Shown here one piece after another: positions 15,560 to 23,521 of a stretch of DNA of 44,226 nt. The notes below the pieces were generated by a model. The model worked only from the letters and a program-made list of their open reading frames with translations, was not told where the DNA came from and did no database searches. Position 1 is the first letter of the stretch. Every line of letters begins with the position of its first letter. The stretch lies in contig CAJTTH010000020.1 in the NCBI GenBank assembly GCA_910579125.1, forward strand, positions 1 to 44,226, in the 5' to 3' direction. The position numbers and the translations under genes are program-made. This stretch comes from an uncultured Oscillospiraceae bacterium. GTDB lineage: Bacteria; Bacillota; Clostridia; Oscillospirales; Ruminococcaceae.

Positions 15560-16915
15560 TTATATAATGATAAGCGTCGAATACGCCTGCTTCGCGGAGA
15601 TTCGCGCCGTGCCCGCCGTCGCCTGTATGCGCACCGCTATGCGGTTGATGCCTTTGGGTAAATTTTCCGCCATAAAGCGGTAATGCTCAAAGCAAGTCCT
15701 GCCGCCGACGGGCTTGTAGGTGACCGAGTAGTCGGAAGCCGTGTCGTTTATATAAACCGTTATCTTTATCTCCGTTCCCTCGTTGGCGAGCATGGTATAG
15801 TTGAGATCAAGCAGCGCGGAAGCGCCGCGCTTTTCAGTCGTGAATTCAAATTCCGACGCGGTTTTTGCGATAGACGTTATCGCAAGATCGAAATTGTTGA
15901 ACTTGCTGAAATGCGGTATCTCTGCGGGCAAGCCCATTTTCTCCAGCTCGGTGCTAAGCTCGCTCTTTTCGGTTTCTGTGGTGCGCGAGCGTATTTTCGC
16001 GGTAAGTCCGCCGCCGTAATGATAGCTTATCTCGCTGAGCGTTATCGGATACGTACCGCCGTTCTCCTCCAGCAGGATATTGTCGCCCGCCTCGAGATAC
16101 GGCAGCCCCTGCATTTCCAGCTCCGCGCCGTAGAATTTATACGCGGCGAGCGTTTTTGCAAGCTCGTCCGCAAGCTCCTGCGTCATAAACGGATTGTACA
16201 GCTCCACCGCCGATTCCACGGAGCTTGAGCCGCTTTCGACAACCGCGCCGTCGCCGTTCGCGATAAGCCCCGCGATAAACGACGTCGACAAATTACGCCG
16301 TATATTGTAACAGTTTTTCTCGCTTATGCGGATATTTTTCGTCTGCGCGGCGTGCTTGAAAACGAGCGCGCCGCTACGGTCGATCTTGGCGTTCGAGCAG
16401 TTCAGCGAGGCGACAAGCCCTATCATCTCGCGCAGTGTGCAACCGTCGGGAATGCGCTTTACGGTAAGCTCCGCGCCCGTTTCGCCGCAGGCAAGCCCCG
16501 CCTGAGCGCACACGTCGTTCAGCAGGGCGGCGGCAGTTGTCGGAACGCGCACGTTCGGGTCGTAAATAACGTTGAGATCATCCATTTTATCGTAACATAT
16601 AATAGACGCGTATCCTCCGCGGACGTACCGTTTCGCAACGTAAAAGATCCCGAGCGGACACCATTCCTTATTGTCGAAACTGATAAACGGGCGCACCTCA
16701 TCGTGCACCTCCAGTTCGCCGCTGTAGATCACGGAAAAGCTGAAACGGTTTGAGCAAGCCGTGCCGATAGTAAATCGGTCGGGGTGAACGGCGTCGTTAA
16801 AATCGAACTCGATTATCCTGTCGTCAAGAAAAGTATTGCCGCCCGCCGTTATCTTACAGTATACGTATCTGCCGTTCGCGGTGGCGAGCGCTTTGAAATT
16901 ATCGGAGACCGTCAT
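15560..16915 (-). CDS. Phage tail-type structural protein
   Basis: 451 residues, last gene of the phage-type cluster. The N-terminal half resembles the start of phage minor tail (Dit/Tal-like, prophage endopeptidase tail) proteins: RYVYCKITAGGNTFLDDRII, FNDAVHPDRFTIGTACSNRF, YSGELEVHDEVRPFISFDNK and PLGIFYVAKR. The middle (ALLNDVCAQAGLACG, then LREMIGLVASLNCSNAKIDR) is typical of baseplate hub-like folds. The last 120 residues look like a beta-sandwich ending ISAKQAYSTLIII. The assignment is by pattern, not by a catalytic site. It begins 9 bp after the 114-residue gene and the terminator-like hairpin follows at once. Codon use matches the chromosome. Confidence 0.7.
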   Translation of the reverse strand: MTVSDNFKALATANGRYVYCKITAGGNTFLDDRIIEFDFNDAVHPDRFTIGTACSNRFSFSVIYSGELEVHDEVRPFISFDNKEWCPLGIFYVAKRYVRGGYASIICYDKMDDLNVIYDPNVRVPTTAAALLNDVCAQAGLACGETGAELTVKRIPDGCTLREMIGLVASLNCSNAKIDRSGALVFKHAAQTKNIRISEKNCYNIRRNLSTSFIAGLIANGDGAVVESGSSSVESAVELYNPFMTQELADELAKTLAAYKFYGAELEMQGLPYLEAGDNILLEENGGTYPITLSEISYHYGGGLTAKIRSRTTETEKSELSTELEKMGLPAEIPHFSKFNNFDLAITSIAKTASEFEFTTEKRGASALLDLNYTMLANEGTEIKITVYINDTASDYSVTYKPVGGRTCFEHYRFMAENLPKGINRIAVRIQATAGTARISAKQAYSTLIII

Positions 16916-16924
16916 TCTCTCACC

Positions 16925-17269
16925 TCACTTCTGTTTCATTTGCAGCTTGACGCCGCCGTACATTTTCACGCCGTTCACCATAATGACCTCGGGCGCGGGT
17001 TCGTCGGAAATGTGAAAATCCGCCGTGATCTCGCCCTCGGGAGCGTGGAATTTCACCGAAACGAAAATTTTCTGCGACAGATTGCGCAGCGCTTTAAGCT
17101 CGCTCTCCGTAAGCAACCCGAACGTCACCTCCAGTGCGTATTTTCTGCAAACCATATCTATAAGCATATCGCCCTGCGTGTTGTAGCGCACATCCGTCCG
17201 GCGCAGCTCGCGCTTGGCGTTCAGCTCCGTAACATTGCTGAATACATTTTTGTCAATTGTTATCGTCAT
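16925..17269 (-). CDS. Small phage tail-type protein
   Basis: 114 residues starting MTITIDKNVFSNVTELNAKR. It is beta-rich and soluble, without Cys-based or catalytic motifs. Position between a head-tail stopper-like gene and a tail protein, plus a size around 110-120, suits a small tail-completion or tail-tube-attachment protein; similar short proteins occur just before the Dit-like gene in clostridial siphophages. The functional call is context only. The ribosome site overlaps the end of the previous gene region (gap 12 bp). Confidence 0.55.
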   Translation of the reverse strand: MTITIDKNVFSNVTELNAKRELRRTDVRYNTQGDMLIDMVCRKYALEVTFGLLTESELKALRNLSQKIFVSVKFHAPEGEITADFHISDEPAPEVIMVNGVKMYGGVKLQMKQK

Positions 17270-17281
17270 TTGATCACCCCT

Positions 17282-17617
17282 TTATTTGTACTCTCCGCCG
17301 ATCTTGCGTGCCTTGAATTTACAGTGGTGCGGCGCGTCGGCAAAGTAATCTCTGCTCTCCATTATCTCATAGCTCTCACCGTGATAACTCACTCTCATTC
17401 CCGCAGAAAATTTCACTTTCGGCGAGGAGCGCGCGTAGTCGAACCACACCGTGATCGAGGTGTTGTCGTGCGCCTTTTGCGAAGAATAGCCGCTCACCGC
17501 CTCGGTTCGTTCAACGCGGACGTTGTTTATTTTCGTTTCATTCCACTTCCCCGAGACGGGAGTGAGCAGCGTAAAGCTGTCGCCGAGAAGTATATCGGGT
17601 ATGGGCTTTATGTTCAT
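17282..17617 (-). CDS. Head-tail stopper-like / minor capsid protein
   Basis: 111 residues starting MNIKPIPDILLGDSFTLLTP. The stretch VRVERTEAVSGYSSQKAHDN with TVWFDYARSS resembles the Minor_capsid_1 / head-closure type of Firmicutes phages, where this small beta-barrel protein seals the connector. It overlaps the upstream connector gene by 4 nt (ATGA) and lies second of two connector-type genes, as in siphophages. The call combines pattern and gene order. Confidence 0.6.
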   Translation of the reverse strand: MNIKPIPDILLGDSFTLLTPVSGKWNETKINNVRVERTEAVSGYSSQKAHDNTSITVWFDYARSSPKVKFSAGMRVSYHGESYEIMESRDYFADAPHHCKFKARKIGGEYK

Positions 17618-18066
17618 TCGAGCACCTCCGTTCCGCAGTACAGGCAGCCCGCCGCGCGCAGCAGCCTGATGACCGTTTTGTCGCGGTCGAGCGGCACGTA
17701 TTCCTCATTATACGCGTTCGCCGCCGTGGTTCCCGAGGAGCTGCTCCCGGACGTTCCGGTGGAATACGAGAAGTCGCCGATCGAAACGCGCTCCTCGGTT
17801 TTATTCGGGCTGATTTCGGACTGTCCCGGAGCAGCGGTCTTTTTTGCCGCGAGCGCGGTTTCTTCTTTATACAAAGAAACGGTCTGGAATGCCGCTGCCT
17901 GTTTTACAAAATCAGCCGCCGCCCCCTCTCCCGCAGCAACGACCAAAGCGCGGTTTCCCGTAAGTCCGTTCAGCACGAACTCCGCACGCTTTATGCAGCG
18001 CTCCAGTAGCGCGGGATCGTCGGCGGTAAAGCCCATTTCAAAAAATTCTTCTTTTGTGATTATCAT
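17614..18066 (-). CDS. Head-tail connector (gp6-like adaptor)
   Basis: 150 residues. MIITKEEFFEMGFTADDPAL and LLERCIKRAEFVLNGLTGNR, followed by a helix with Phe and Gln (DFVKQAAAFQTVSLYKEE), then GDFSYSTG, is the classic phage connector (Phage_connect_1) arrangement of an alpha-helical adaptor that docks on the portal. A Ser/Thr/Gly-rich linker (residues 103-113) is unusual. C-terminus RLLRAAGCLYCGTEVLE also fits. It stands directly after the capsid gene and overlaps the stopper gene. Confidence 0.7.
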   Translation of the reverse strand: MIITKEEFFEMGFTADDPALLERCIKRAEFVLNGLTGNRALVVAAGEGAAADFVKQAAAFQTVSLYKEETALAAKKTAAPGQSEISPNKTEERVSIGDFSYSTGTSGSSSSGTTAANAYNEEYVPLDRDKTVIRLLRAAGCLYCGTEVLE

Positions 18067-18187
18067 TTTTCATTCTCCTTTGCTGAAACAAACGCGGCGG
18101 GCAGCGGTCACACGGTAGATTTGAGCGCTGTCCGCCGTAATTGAATGTCAATATATGTAAATCTCGGAGGAAATTTACGTTAGTGAT

Positions 18188-19072
18188 TTAAGCGGCAGTG
18201 CAAACCGCGATAGCCGCCTTTTTGTTTTCGGGAATAAACAGGTCGTGGTACTTGCGGTAGTCGATATCCCACGCGTCCGCGAACTGGTTCTGCTCGGGAG
18301 TGATTATCTTGACGTTGTCCGTCTTGGATACCGCGATAGGCGCGGTTCTCGGGCAGATTATCCAGTTGATCTGCTTTGCTCCCGAAGCGGCGGAATAGCC
18401 GTTTTCGCTGTTAAAGGTGTAAGCCGTCTTCATTCTCGCAGAGGGAACGGGTATGATAACCGCGCCGTTTATGGTCTTTACGGAAAGCTCCATTTCACCC
18501 TGGGTGAACGAGCCGTTGTCGACGGCATGCGACACCTCCGAGGATAGCAGTATCATATCGTAAACGGAACGCGCTATCGCGATAACAAGCTCGCCCTCGC
18601 CGCCCGTGACCTCGCGCACCGCGCTTATCTGCCCCACGAGAGCGGACAGCACGGTGGATTTATCGGGCGTGTAGCTCTTGGTTATCTTTGCCGCCTTTGC
18701 GAGCGTCGAATAGCGGTAAGAGTCGATCTCGGGAATGACCTGCGTGCGCTGGAACTCGGACGCTACGTTTGCCGCCGCCAGTCCGAAGCCCGTTTCGTCA
18801 ACGTCCAGCGCGTCAATGCGGAAACGCCTTCCTCTGTCCTGCGAAAGCGTCATCGTCTCGTAGGAATAGTTGACCGTGCCGCCCTTGTAGCCGCTGTCGC
18901 GGTCATAGTCGCCCAGACCCATAAGTGTGATCTTGGGCAGCTTTATCTCGCTGCCGCCGCTGTAGATCACCTGTGCGGCGTTCTCCTCCATCCACCCCGA
19001 GGTGGAGCGCTCGACGATCTGTCTGTCAAGCTCCTTTTGAAACACCTTTGCATATTCGATTGTCTTTGCCAT
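18188..19072 (-). CDS. Major capsid-type protein
   Basis: 294 residues starting MAKTIEYAKVFQKELDRQIV. The pattern is that of HK97-fold major capsid proteins lacking a long N-terminal delta domain: TSGWMEENAAQVIYSGGSEI, KLPKITLMGLGDYDR, LSQDRGRRFRIDALDVDETG, then QRTQVIPEIDSYRYSTLAKA and a C-terminal PENKKAAIAVCTAA. In phages about 415 copies or fewer form the shell. No fused protease. Spacers on both sides are longer than elsewhere in the cluster (about 120 and 180 bp) and share the 12-mer AATATATGTAAA (18150-18161 and 19199-19210), perhaps to set capsid output separately. Confidence 0.75.
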   Translation of the reverse strand: MAKTIEYAKVFQKELDRQIVERSTSGWMEENAAQVIYSGGSEIKLPKITLMGLGDYDRDSGYKGGTVNYSYETMTLSQDRGRRFRIDALDVDETGFGLAAANVASEFQRTQVIPEIDSYRYSTLAKAAKITKSYTPDKSTVLSALVGQISAVREVTGGEGELVIAIARSVYDMILLSSEVSHAVDNGSFTQGEMELSVKTINGAVIIPVPSARMKTAYTFNSENGYSAASGAKQINWIICPRTAPIAVSKTDNVKIITPEQNQFADAWDIDYRKYHDLFIPENKKAAIAVCTAA

Positions 19073-19111
19073 TTTATTTTCTTCCTTTCGTTAATTGATT
19101 AGTCGATAATA

Positions 19112-19190
19112 TTCCCGTCTGCCGCCGTTCCGCCGCGCCGTTTTCAATCGCTCAGCAGCCGTAGCTTGCGCCGACGGCGGCAGACGGGAA
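19112..19190. repeat. Long stem-loop between scaffold-like and capsid genes
   Basis: 17 bp at 19112-19128 (TTCCCGTCTGCCGCCGT) are exactly reverse-complementary to 19174-19190, with a 45-nt GC-rich loop. No T run follows on either strand, so it is not an ordinary terminator. In the minus-strand mRNA it ends about 40 nt before the capsid ATG and could stabilise the capsid message or act as a processing site. Confidence 0.6.
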
Positions 19191-19251
19191 ACGTATATAA
19201 TATATGTAAACCCTCCGTCCCGCCCATGACATATCTTAATATCTCGGGGAA

Positions 19252-19671
19252 TTATCTTCCCGAGAAAATTTTTCGTATTGCCGAAAAACCGTCGTCGCTG
19301 CCCGAGCTTGCCGCCGAAAACTGCGGTATCTTGCGCTGAACCGCTTTAAGGTGCGGGTACGCCGAAACTATCTCCGCGGCAGCCTCCTCGGGAGTTTTTC
19401 CCGTGCTGCAAAGCCCGACCGCAAGCGACGTGCCATCCTCCAGCTTCTCCTTTGCAACTCCGAGCAGCAGCAGCGCCGTCTGTACCTTTGCGGTGGTAAG
19501 CTCGGACTTCATCATCTCAAGCTGCGCGTACAGCTCGAATATCTCTCCCGAACGCGTTCCGTCGCTCCCGCGGTAGTCCTCTGAAGCGGCGGGTTCGTTT
19601 TCCGATTGTGCGTGCATTTCGGGTGCTCCCTGAGCTTCCTGTTCGTTGAGCATTTCGTTATTGTTTTCCAT
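19252..19671 (-). CDS. Scaffold-like small acidic protein of phage cluster
   Basis: About 139 residues from ATG 19671. Three ATGs lie in a row (19677, 19674, 19671); the last has AGGAG at the best distance. The N-terminal 50 residues are disordered and acidic (NEMLNEQEAQGAPEMHAQSE). A predicted coiled-coil helix follows (IFELYAQLEMMKSELTTAKV), then a conserved-looking tail ending DDGFSAIRKIFSGR. Small size, coiled coil and location between portal and capsid genes are what one expects of a scaffolding protein. I see no sequence motif that proves it. It overlaps the portal stop by 14 nt. Confidence 0.55.
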   Translation of the reverse strand: MENNNEMLNEQEAQGAPEMHAQSENEPAASEDYRGSDGTRSGEIFELYAQLEMMKSELTTAKVQTALLLLGVAKEKLEDGTSLAVGLCSTGKTPEEAAAEIVSAYPHLKAVQRKIPQFSAASSGSDDGFSAIRKIFSGR

Positions 19672-21022
19672 CATCATTCTCCTTTTCCATATTTTTCGCT
19701 TCGTCAAGGGGAATTCCGTAAATCTCGGAGATCGCCCTCGTCCGTGAGATCAAGCCGCTTTCGTACAGTCCGCGCACGCGCTCGATCTTGGTGCTTTCGT
19801 CCTCGCAGACGCCGTCCGCGAAACGTATCGCCGCCGTTTCGCACGCGCCCGCCGAAAGTTCGCCCGCCATTTTTCCCAGCAGGCAGATATTCTCCGCGAC
19901 GTCGCCGAGACACTTCGCGATCATTCTGCGGTAGAAGCACGCTGTGCGGTAGGTGCGGCTGTTCTTGCTGACGACCTCGGTCGCGGTGCGCACAGTGCCG
20001 CTCTTGAACGACAGCGCCCCCTCCGACAGTCCGACCTGCATACACAGCAGATCAAGCAGTTCCCCGAGAGCCGCCGTGTGCTCCTCAACGCGCAGCTCGG
20101 CGGTGTTGTCGGAAATTTTCAGCTCCTCGCTGTCCGAGGTCGAAAACGCCTCAAACACCTCGTCGTTCACGTCGAAGTAGCGTTTCAGCTCGCCCTTTTT
20201 GTCGTACTCGCCGCGCACCGCGTAATACGGTACGATTATCCGCTTTTTGCCGAGAATAAACTCGCGCGTCAGACTGTCGAAAACAATGTCGAGCGCTTTC
20301 AGCGTATCCTCCGCGCCCGCGAACACCGACGATCCGAGCGGCGCGCATTGCGGAAATTTCCCCGCGCCCGCCCTGAAATAGACGAACAGCGGCTTGGCAA
20401 TGCCTTTAATAGTGCTCTTCGCCGCCATTTTCGGATACAGCTCCGACAAAGGCAGCTCGCCGCCGCTCTCGCGGAACAGCTTGTTCTCGATCGTCAGACC
20501 ACCGTCCGAAAGCTCCTGCGTTTCGGCGAGGACGTAGCTCTTTCCGTTTTCGCGGATATTCGAGCCGAACGCGCCGCCGTAAACGCCGCGGTTGTCCCAT
20601 TTCGTGGGAACAAAGCAGTCCGCCGTGATAAAGTCGAGCTTTACGCCGTTTCCGTCGCGGTAGACCTTGACGACCCCGCCGCCGAGCGCGAATGTCTTTT
20701 CAAGAAAATCCGAAAAGCGCTCCGCAAAGCCGTTTTCGTCCAGCACCCTTTTCAGGTAGCTCTCTGTTTCCATGTCCGAGCAGCACAGCTCCGTGCCCTC
20801 GGTGAAGCAAAGCCGCGCCAGCTCGGCGCAGACCGCCTTTGCCGCCCCGAGCGAGGCAACGCGGCGCGTTCCGCCGTTCATGCCGCCCTTGCGCGTGTAT
20901 CGCCAGTCGCCGCCGCCGTTGTAAATATCGTTCCAGCGCGCCAGATCGCCCGAATAGAACGCCGCCAGCGCGGTATCCTCGTACAGTCTGCGGCTGCCGA
21001 ACAGCAGGTTTTTAAGCCCCAA
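19658..21022 (-). CDS. Phage portal-type protein
   Basis: About 454 residues, near the SPP1 gp6-like portal size. Portals form the 12-fold ring at one capsid vertex through which DNA passes. Signs: KAVCAELARLCFTEGTELCC and the FLEKTFALGGGVVKVYRDGN stretch, VKLDFITADCFVPTKWDNRG, VYFRAGAGKFPQCAPLGSSV, then DTLKALDIVFDSLTREFILG and the C-terminal helix SKNSRTYRTACFYRRMIAKC. TTG 21022 has GGAG 8 nt upstream; a GTG at 21031 overlaps that site and is less likely. First gene of the seven-gene cluster; no terminase gene precedes it, which is abnormal for a phage. Confidence 0.78.
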   Translation of the reverse strand: MGLKNLLFGSRRLYEDTALAAFYSGDLARWNDIYNGGGDWRYTRKGGMNGGTRRVASLGAAKAVCAELARLCFTEGTELCCSDMETESYLKRVLDENGFAERFSDFLEKTFALGGGVVKVYRDGNGVKLDFITADCFVPTKWDNRGVYGGAFGSNIRENGKSYVLAETQELSDGGLTIENKLFRESGGELPLSELYPKMAAKSTIKGIAKPLFVYFRAGAGKFPQCAPLGSSVFAGAEDTLKALDIVFDSLTREFILGKKRIIVPYYAVRGEYDKKGELKRYFDVNDEVFEAFSTSDSEELKISDNTAELRVEEHTAALGELLDLLCMQVGLSEGALSFKSGTVRTATEVVSKNSRTYRTACFYRRMIAKCLGDVAENICLLGKMAGELSAGACETAAIRFADGVCEDESTKIERVRGLYESGLISRTRAISEIYGIPLDEAKNMEKENDDGKQ

Positions 21023-21068
21023 TCCGATCACTCCTTTCTTCGTTTAAATCACGGGAATTTTTGCAATA

Positions 21069-21097
21069 ATTATATCCGCCGCAATTTTTCGTTAAAC
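21069..21097 (-). promoter_or_regulatory. Candidate promoter of phage-type cluster
   Basis: On the minus strand GTTTAA (complement of 21092-21097), 17 bp, TATAAT (complement of 21069-21074), about 47 bp before the portal start. The -10 is perfect and the -35 is weak, so an activator or another sigma factor may be involved. Confidence 0.4.
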
Positions 21098-21132
21098 ATT
21101 TGCCGCACGGACGGACAAACCGCAATTGCTCT

Positions 21133-21158
21133 GAACAGCCCTGTTCAAGGCTCTGTTC
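21133..21158. promoter_or_regulatory. GAACAG/CTGTTC palindrome upstream of portal promoter
   Basis: GAACAG (21133-21138) and CTGTTC (21141-21146) form a palindrome with a 2-bp centre; another CTGTTC lies at 21153-21158. It is about 40 bp upstream of the predicted -35 of the phage-type cluster. It could be an operator. It does not match the CGAAC-N4-GTTCG LexA box of Bacilli. Confidence 0.35.
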
Positions 21159-21190
21159 TTCCCGCTGACTAAATATTACCATGCCTTGAA

Positions 21191-21243
21191 CTGCAAAAAA
21201 CTGCACATTTTTTGCAGGATTAAAAAAATATTTCTGCAAAAAG
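21191..21243. repeat. Repeated CTGCAAAAAA motif in divergent intergenic region
   Basis: CTGCAAAAAA (21191-21200) faces its exact reverse complement TTTTTTGCAG (21208-21217) and recurs as CTGCAAAAAG (21234-21243). The group ends just before the -35 of the RpiR gene, midway to the phage-type cluster, so it may bind a regulator of either. Confidence 0.45.
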
Positions 21244-21245
21244 AC

Positions 21246-21274
21246 TTGCAAAATCATCAATAAAGGTGTATTAT
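21246..21274 (+). promoter_or_regulatory. Promoter for RpiR regulator gene
   Basis: TTGCAA (21246-21251), 17 bp, TATTAT (21269-21274). The 11-bp near-palindrome ACAACCGTTGT (21288-21298) lies at the expected transcript start, a likely autoregulatory site. Confidence 0.5.
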
Positions 21275-21315
21275 ATAATTGGTATTTACAACCGTTGTTT
21301 AAGGAGAAGTTTAAA

Positions 21316-22176
21316 ATGAACGAAGACCTGCTGAAACAAATAGAGGATAAGCTGTCGGGTTTCTCCAAAAGCCAGAAGCTGATCGCGAAATTTATACTTG
21401 AGCATTACGAAAGGGCGGCGTATATGACGGCGCTAAAGCTCGGCAACGCTGTCGGCGTGAGCGAATCCACGGTGGTGAGATTTGCCATCGAGTTGGGGTT
21501 CGAGGGATATCCGCAGCTTCAGCGCTCGCTCCAGAACCACATAAAGAACCGCCTGACTTCGCTGCAACGAATGGACGTTACGCGAAACCGCATCGGCGAC
21601 GAGGACCCCGTGGTCGGCGTGCTCAATCAGGATATCGACAAGATCCGCCGCACTCTGGAGACGATCGACAAGGAGAGCTTTGACAACGCCGTTTCGGAGA
21701 TATGCGCGTCAAAACGGATATACGTTCAGGGCGCGATGTCATCGGGCATTCTCGCGCGGTTTATGCACTACTATCTGCGGCTGATCTTCGACAACGTAAC
21801 GCTGGTCGGCGCGGTGAGCACAGCGGAGCTTTATCAGCAGATGATACACATTGGCGAGGGCGATCTGCTTATTGCAATGAGCTTTCCGCGCTACGCGTCG
21901 GGAACGATCGAGGCGTGCCGCTTTGCCCGCGAATCGGGCGCGCACATAATCGCCATAACCGACTCTGACAGCTCGCCGCTCGTGCAGTATGCCCATACTT
22001 CGCTGTACGCCTACTCGGACATGGTGTCGTTCGTTGACAGTCTGGTCGCGCCGATGAGCCTTATAAACGCGCTTATCGCCATGGTCTCGTCGGCGAACCG
22101 CTGCCGTGTCGAGCAGACCTTCGGCAAGCTCGAGCAGCTCTGGGACAGCAGCGAGGTATATCAAAAAGATGTTTGA
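21316..22176 (+). CDS. MurR/RpiR family transcriptional regulator (HTH + SIS)
   Basis: About 286 residues from ATG 21316, with AAGGAG at 21301-21306. The N-terminal RpiR helix-turn-helix domain (residues 1-78) shows FSKSQKLIAKFILEHYERAA and LGNAVGVSESTVVRFAIELG, FEGYPQLQRSL. Residues about 115-250 form a SIS sugar-phosphate binding domain (IYVQGAMSSGILARFMHYYL, GDLLIAMSFPRYASGTIEAC, AHIIAITDSDSSPLVQYA). Such regulators sense phosphosugars and control nearby sugar or wall genes. The gene overlaps the flavoprotein gene by 8 nt and shares an intergenic region with the phage-type cluster, which it might also affect. Ligand unknown. Confidence 0.9.
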   Translation: MNEDLLKQIEDKLSGFSKSQKLIAKFILEHYERAAYMTALKLGNAVGVSESTVVRFAIELGFEGYPQLQRSLQNHIKNRLTSLQRMDVTRNRIGDEDPVVGVLNQDIDKIRRTLETIDKESFDNAVSEICASKRIYVQGAMSSGILARFMHYYLRLIFDNVTLVGAVSTAELYQQMIHIGEGDLLIAMSFPRYASGTIEACRFARESGAHIIAITDSDSSPLVQYAHTSLYAYSDMVSFVDSLVAPMSLINALIAMVSSANRCRVEQTFGKLEQLWDSSEVYQKDV

Positions 22177-23395
22177 CGTTATCGTGGTCGGAGGCGGCGC
22201 GGCGGGAATGACGGCGGCTGTCGCGGCAGCGGAAAACGGCGCGGACGTGCTGATCGTCGAGAAAAACGAGCGCATGGGCAGAAAGCTCGCCATTACGGGC
22301 AAGGGGCGGTGCAATGTCACCAACAGCTGCGGTATGGACACGCTTATGGAGAATATTCCCAACAATGGGAGATTTTTGTACAGCGCGTTTTCGCGGTTCA
22401 TGCCCAGCGATACTATCGCCTTTTTCGAGGAACTCGGAGTTCCGCTGAAAACGGAGCGCGGACGGCGTGTTTTCCCCGTTTCGGACAAGGCGGCGGATAT
22501 TGTGAACGCGCTCACAGAACGGCTACGGCAGCTTAACGTACGTACCGTGCGCGGAAACGTCCGTTCGCTCATCATCGAGAACGGCGTTTGCTGCGGCGTT
22601 AATACTTATGACAGACAGTTCCGCGCGAAGTCTGTGATACTGGCGACGGGCGGGCGCTCCTACCCGAAAACCGGCTCGGACGGCAGCGGCTACCGTCTTG
22701 CGGAGCAAGCGGGGCATACGGTAATAACTCCGCGCCCCTCGTTGTCGGCGTTGGTGACCGAGGAAAAATGGGTCGGCAAGGCGGCGGGTCTGACGCTGAA
22801 AAACGCGGCGGTAAAGCTGCTTGACGGCGGAAAGACGATCTACGAGGATTTCGGGGAGCTGGCTTTTACGTCGGACGGGATCGGCGGCGCAACGGTGCTC
22901 AGTGCTTCGGCGCACATCGCGGAGATGTCTGCGGGGCGGTATGCCGTCATGATCGACCTTAAGCCCGCGCTCTCGGAGAAACAGCTCGACGCGCGCATTC
23001 TGCGGGATTTCTCGGAGCTGCACGGCGGCGTATTCGGGCAATGTCTGCGGAAGCTGCTGCCGAAAGAGTTGGTCGAACCCGTCTCCTTACTTGTGAATGT
23101 TCCACACGACAAGAAAATCAGCGAAATCAACAAGAAAGAGCGGAAGACTTTGGCTAAAACGCTGAAATTCATAGTGCTTACAATTAAGGATTTCCGTCCG
23201 ATCGACGAGGCGATAGTGACGCGCGGCGGCGTGAACGTCCGCGAAATTTTCCCGAAAACGCTTGAAAGCAGGCTTTGTAAAGGGCTTTATTTCGCGGGGG
23301 AGATAATAGACGCGGACGGCTATACGGGAGGCTTCAATTTGCAGATTGCGTTTGCAACGGGCAGGCTTGCGGGTGCTTTTGCCGCAAATTCGTGA
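22169..23395 (+). CDS. BaiN/HI0933-type NAD(P)/FAD-dependent oxidoreductase
   Basis: About 408 residues from ATG 22169 (GAGG at 22153-22156 upstream), typical for this group. MFDVIVVGGGAAGMTAAVAA is the FAD dinucleotide-binding motif, followed by EKNERMGRKLAITGKGRCNV, a signature of the HI0933-like family, then LATGGRSYPKTGSDGSGYRL and, at the C-terminus, TRGGVNVREIFPKTLESRLC, GLYFAGEIIDADGYTGGFNL. BaiN was named for a bile-acid reduction activity, but most members have no proven substrate. Starting further upstream would overlap the regulator by many codons and lacks a ribosome site. Confidence 0.9.
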   Translation: MFDVIVVGGGAAGMTAAVAAAENGADVLIVEKNERMGRKLAITGKGRCNVTNSCGMDTLMENIPNNGRFLYSAFSRFMPSDTIAFFEELGVPLKTERGRRVFPVSDKAADIVNALTERLRQLNVRTVRGNVRSLIIENGVCCGVNTYDRQFRAKSVILATGGRSYPKTGSDGSGYRLAEQAGHTVITPRPSLSALVTEEKWVGKAAGLTLKNAAVKLLDGGKTIYEDFGELAFTSDGIGGATVLSASAHIAEMSAGRYAVMIDLKPALSEKQLDARILRDFSELHGGVFGQCLRKLLPKELVEPVSLLVNVPHDKKISEINKKERKTLAKTLKFIVLTIKDFRPIDEAIVTRGGVNVREIFPKTLESRLCKGLYFAGEIIDADGYTGGFNLQIAFATGRLAGAFAANS

Positions 23396-23424
23396 AAAAT
23401 AGATGAAAAATGTTAAAAAACCTC

Positions 23425-23453
23425 TTGCATTTTTTTTAAAAGTATGTTATAAT
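23425..23453 (+). promoter_or_regulatory. Sigma-A promoter of cmk-plsC-ispH/rpsA operon
   Basis: TTGCAT (23425-23430), 17 bp, TATAAT (23448-23453), about 68 bp before cmk. The whole 23396-23515 gap is AT-rich leader with nothing else visible. Confidence 0.7.
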
Positions 23454-23521
23454 AAAGTGATTGATAAGGGTAAAGTGTACCTTTTTCATGATTTCCCAAT
23501 TTTTGGCTGTTCGGAGTGAAT

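Noticed and set aside
19112..19190. Hairpin as a rho-independent terminator
   Set aside because: No T tract after the stem on either strand.
21133..21146. LexA (SOS) box controlling the phage-type cluster
   Set aside because: The half-site spacing does not match the CGAAC-N4-GTTCG consensus known from Gram-positives.
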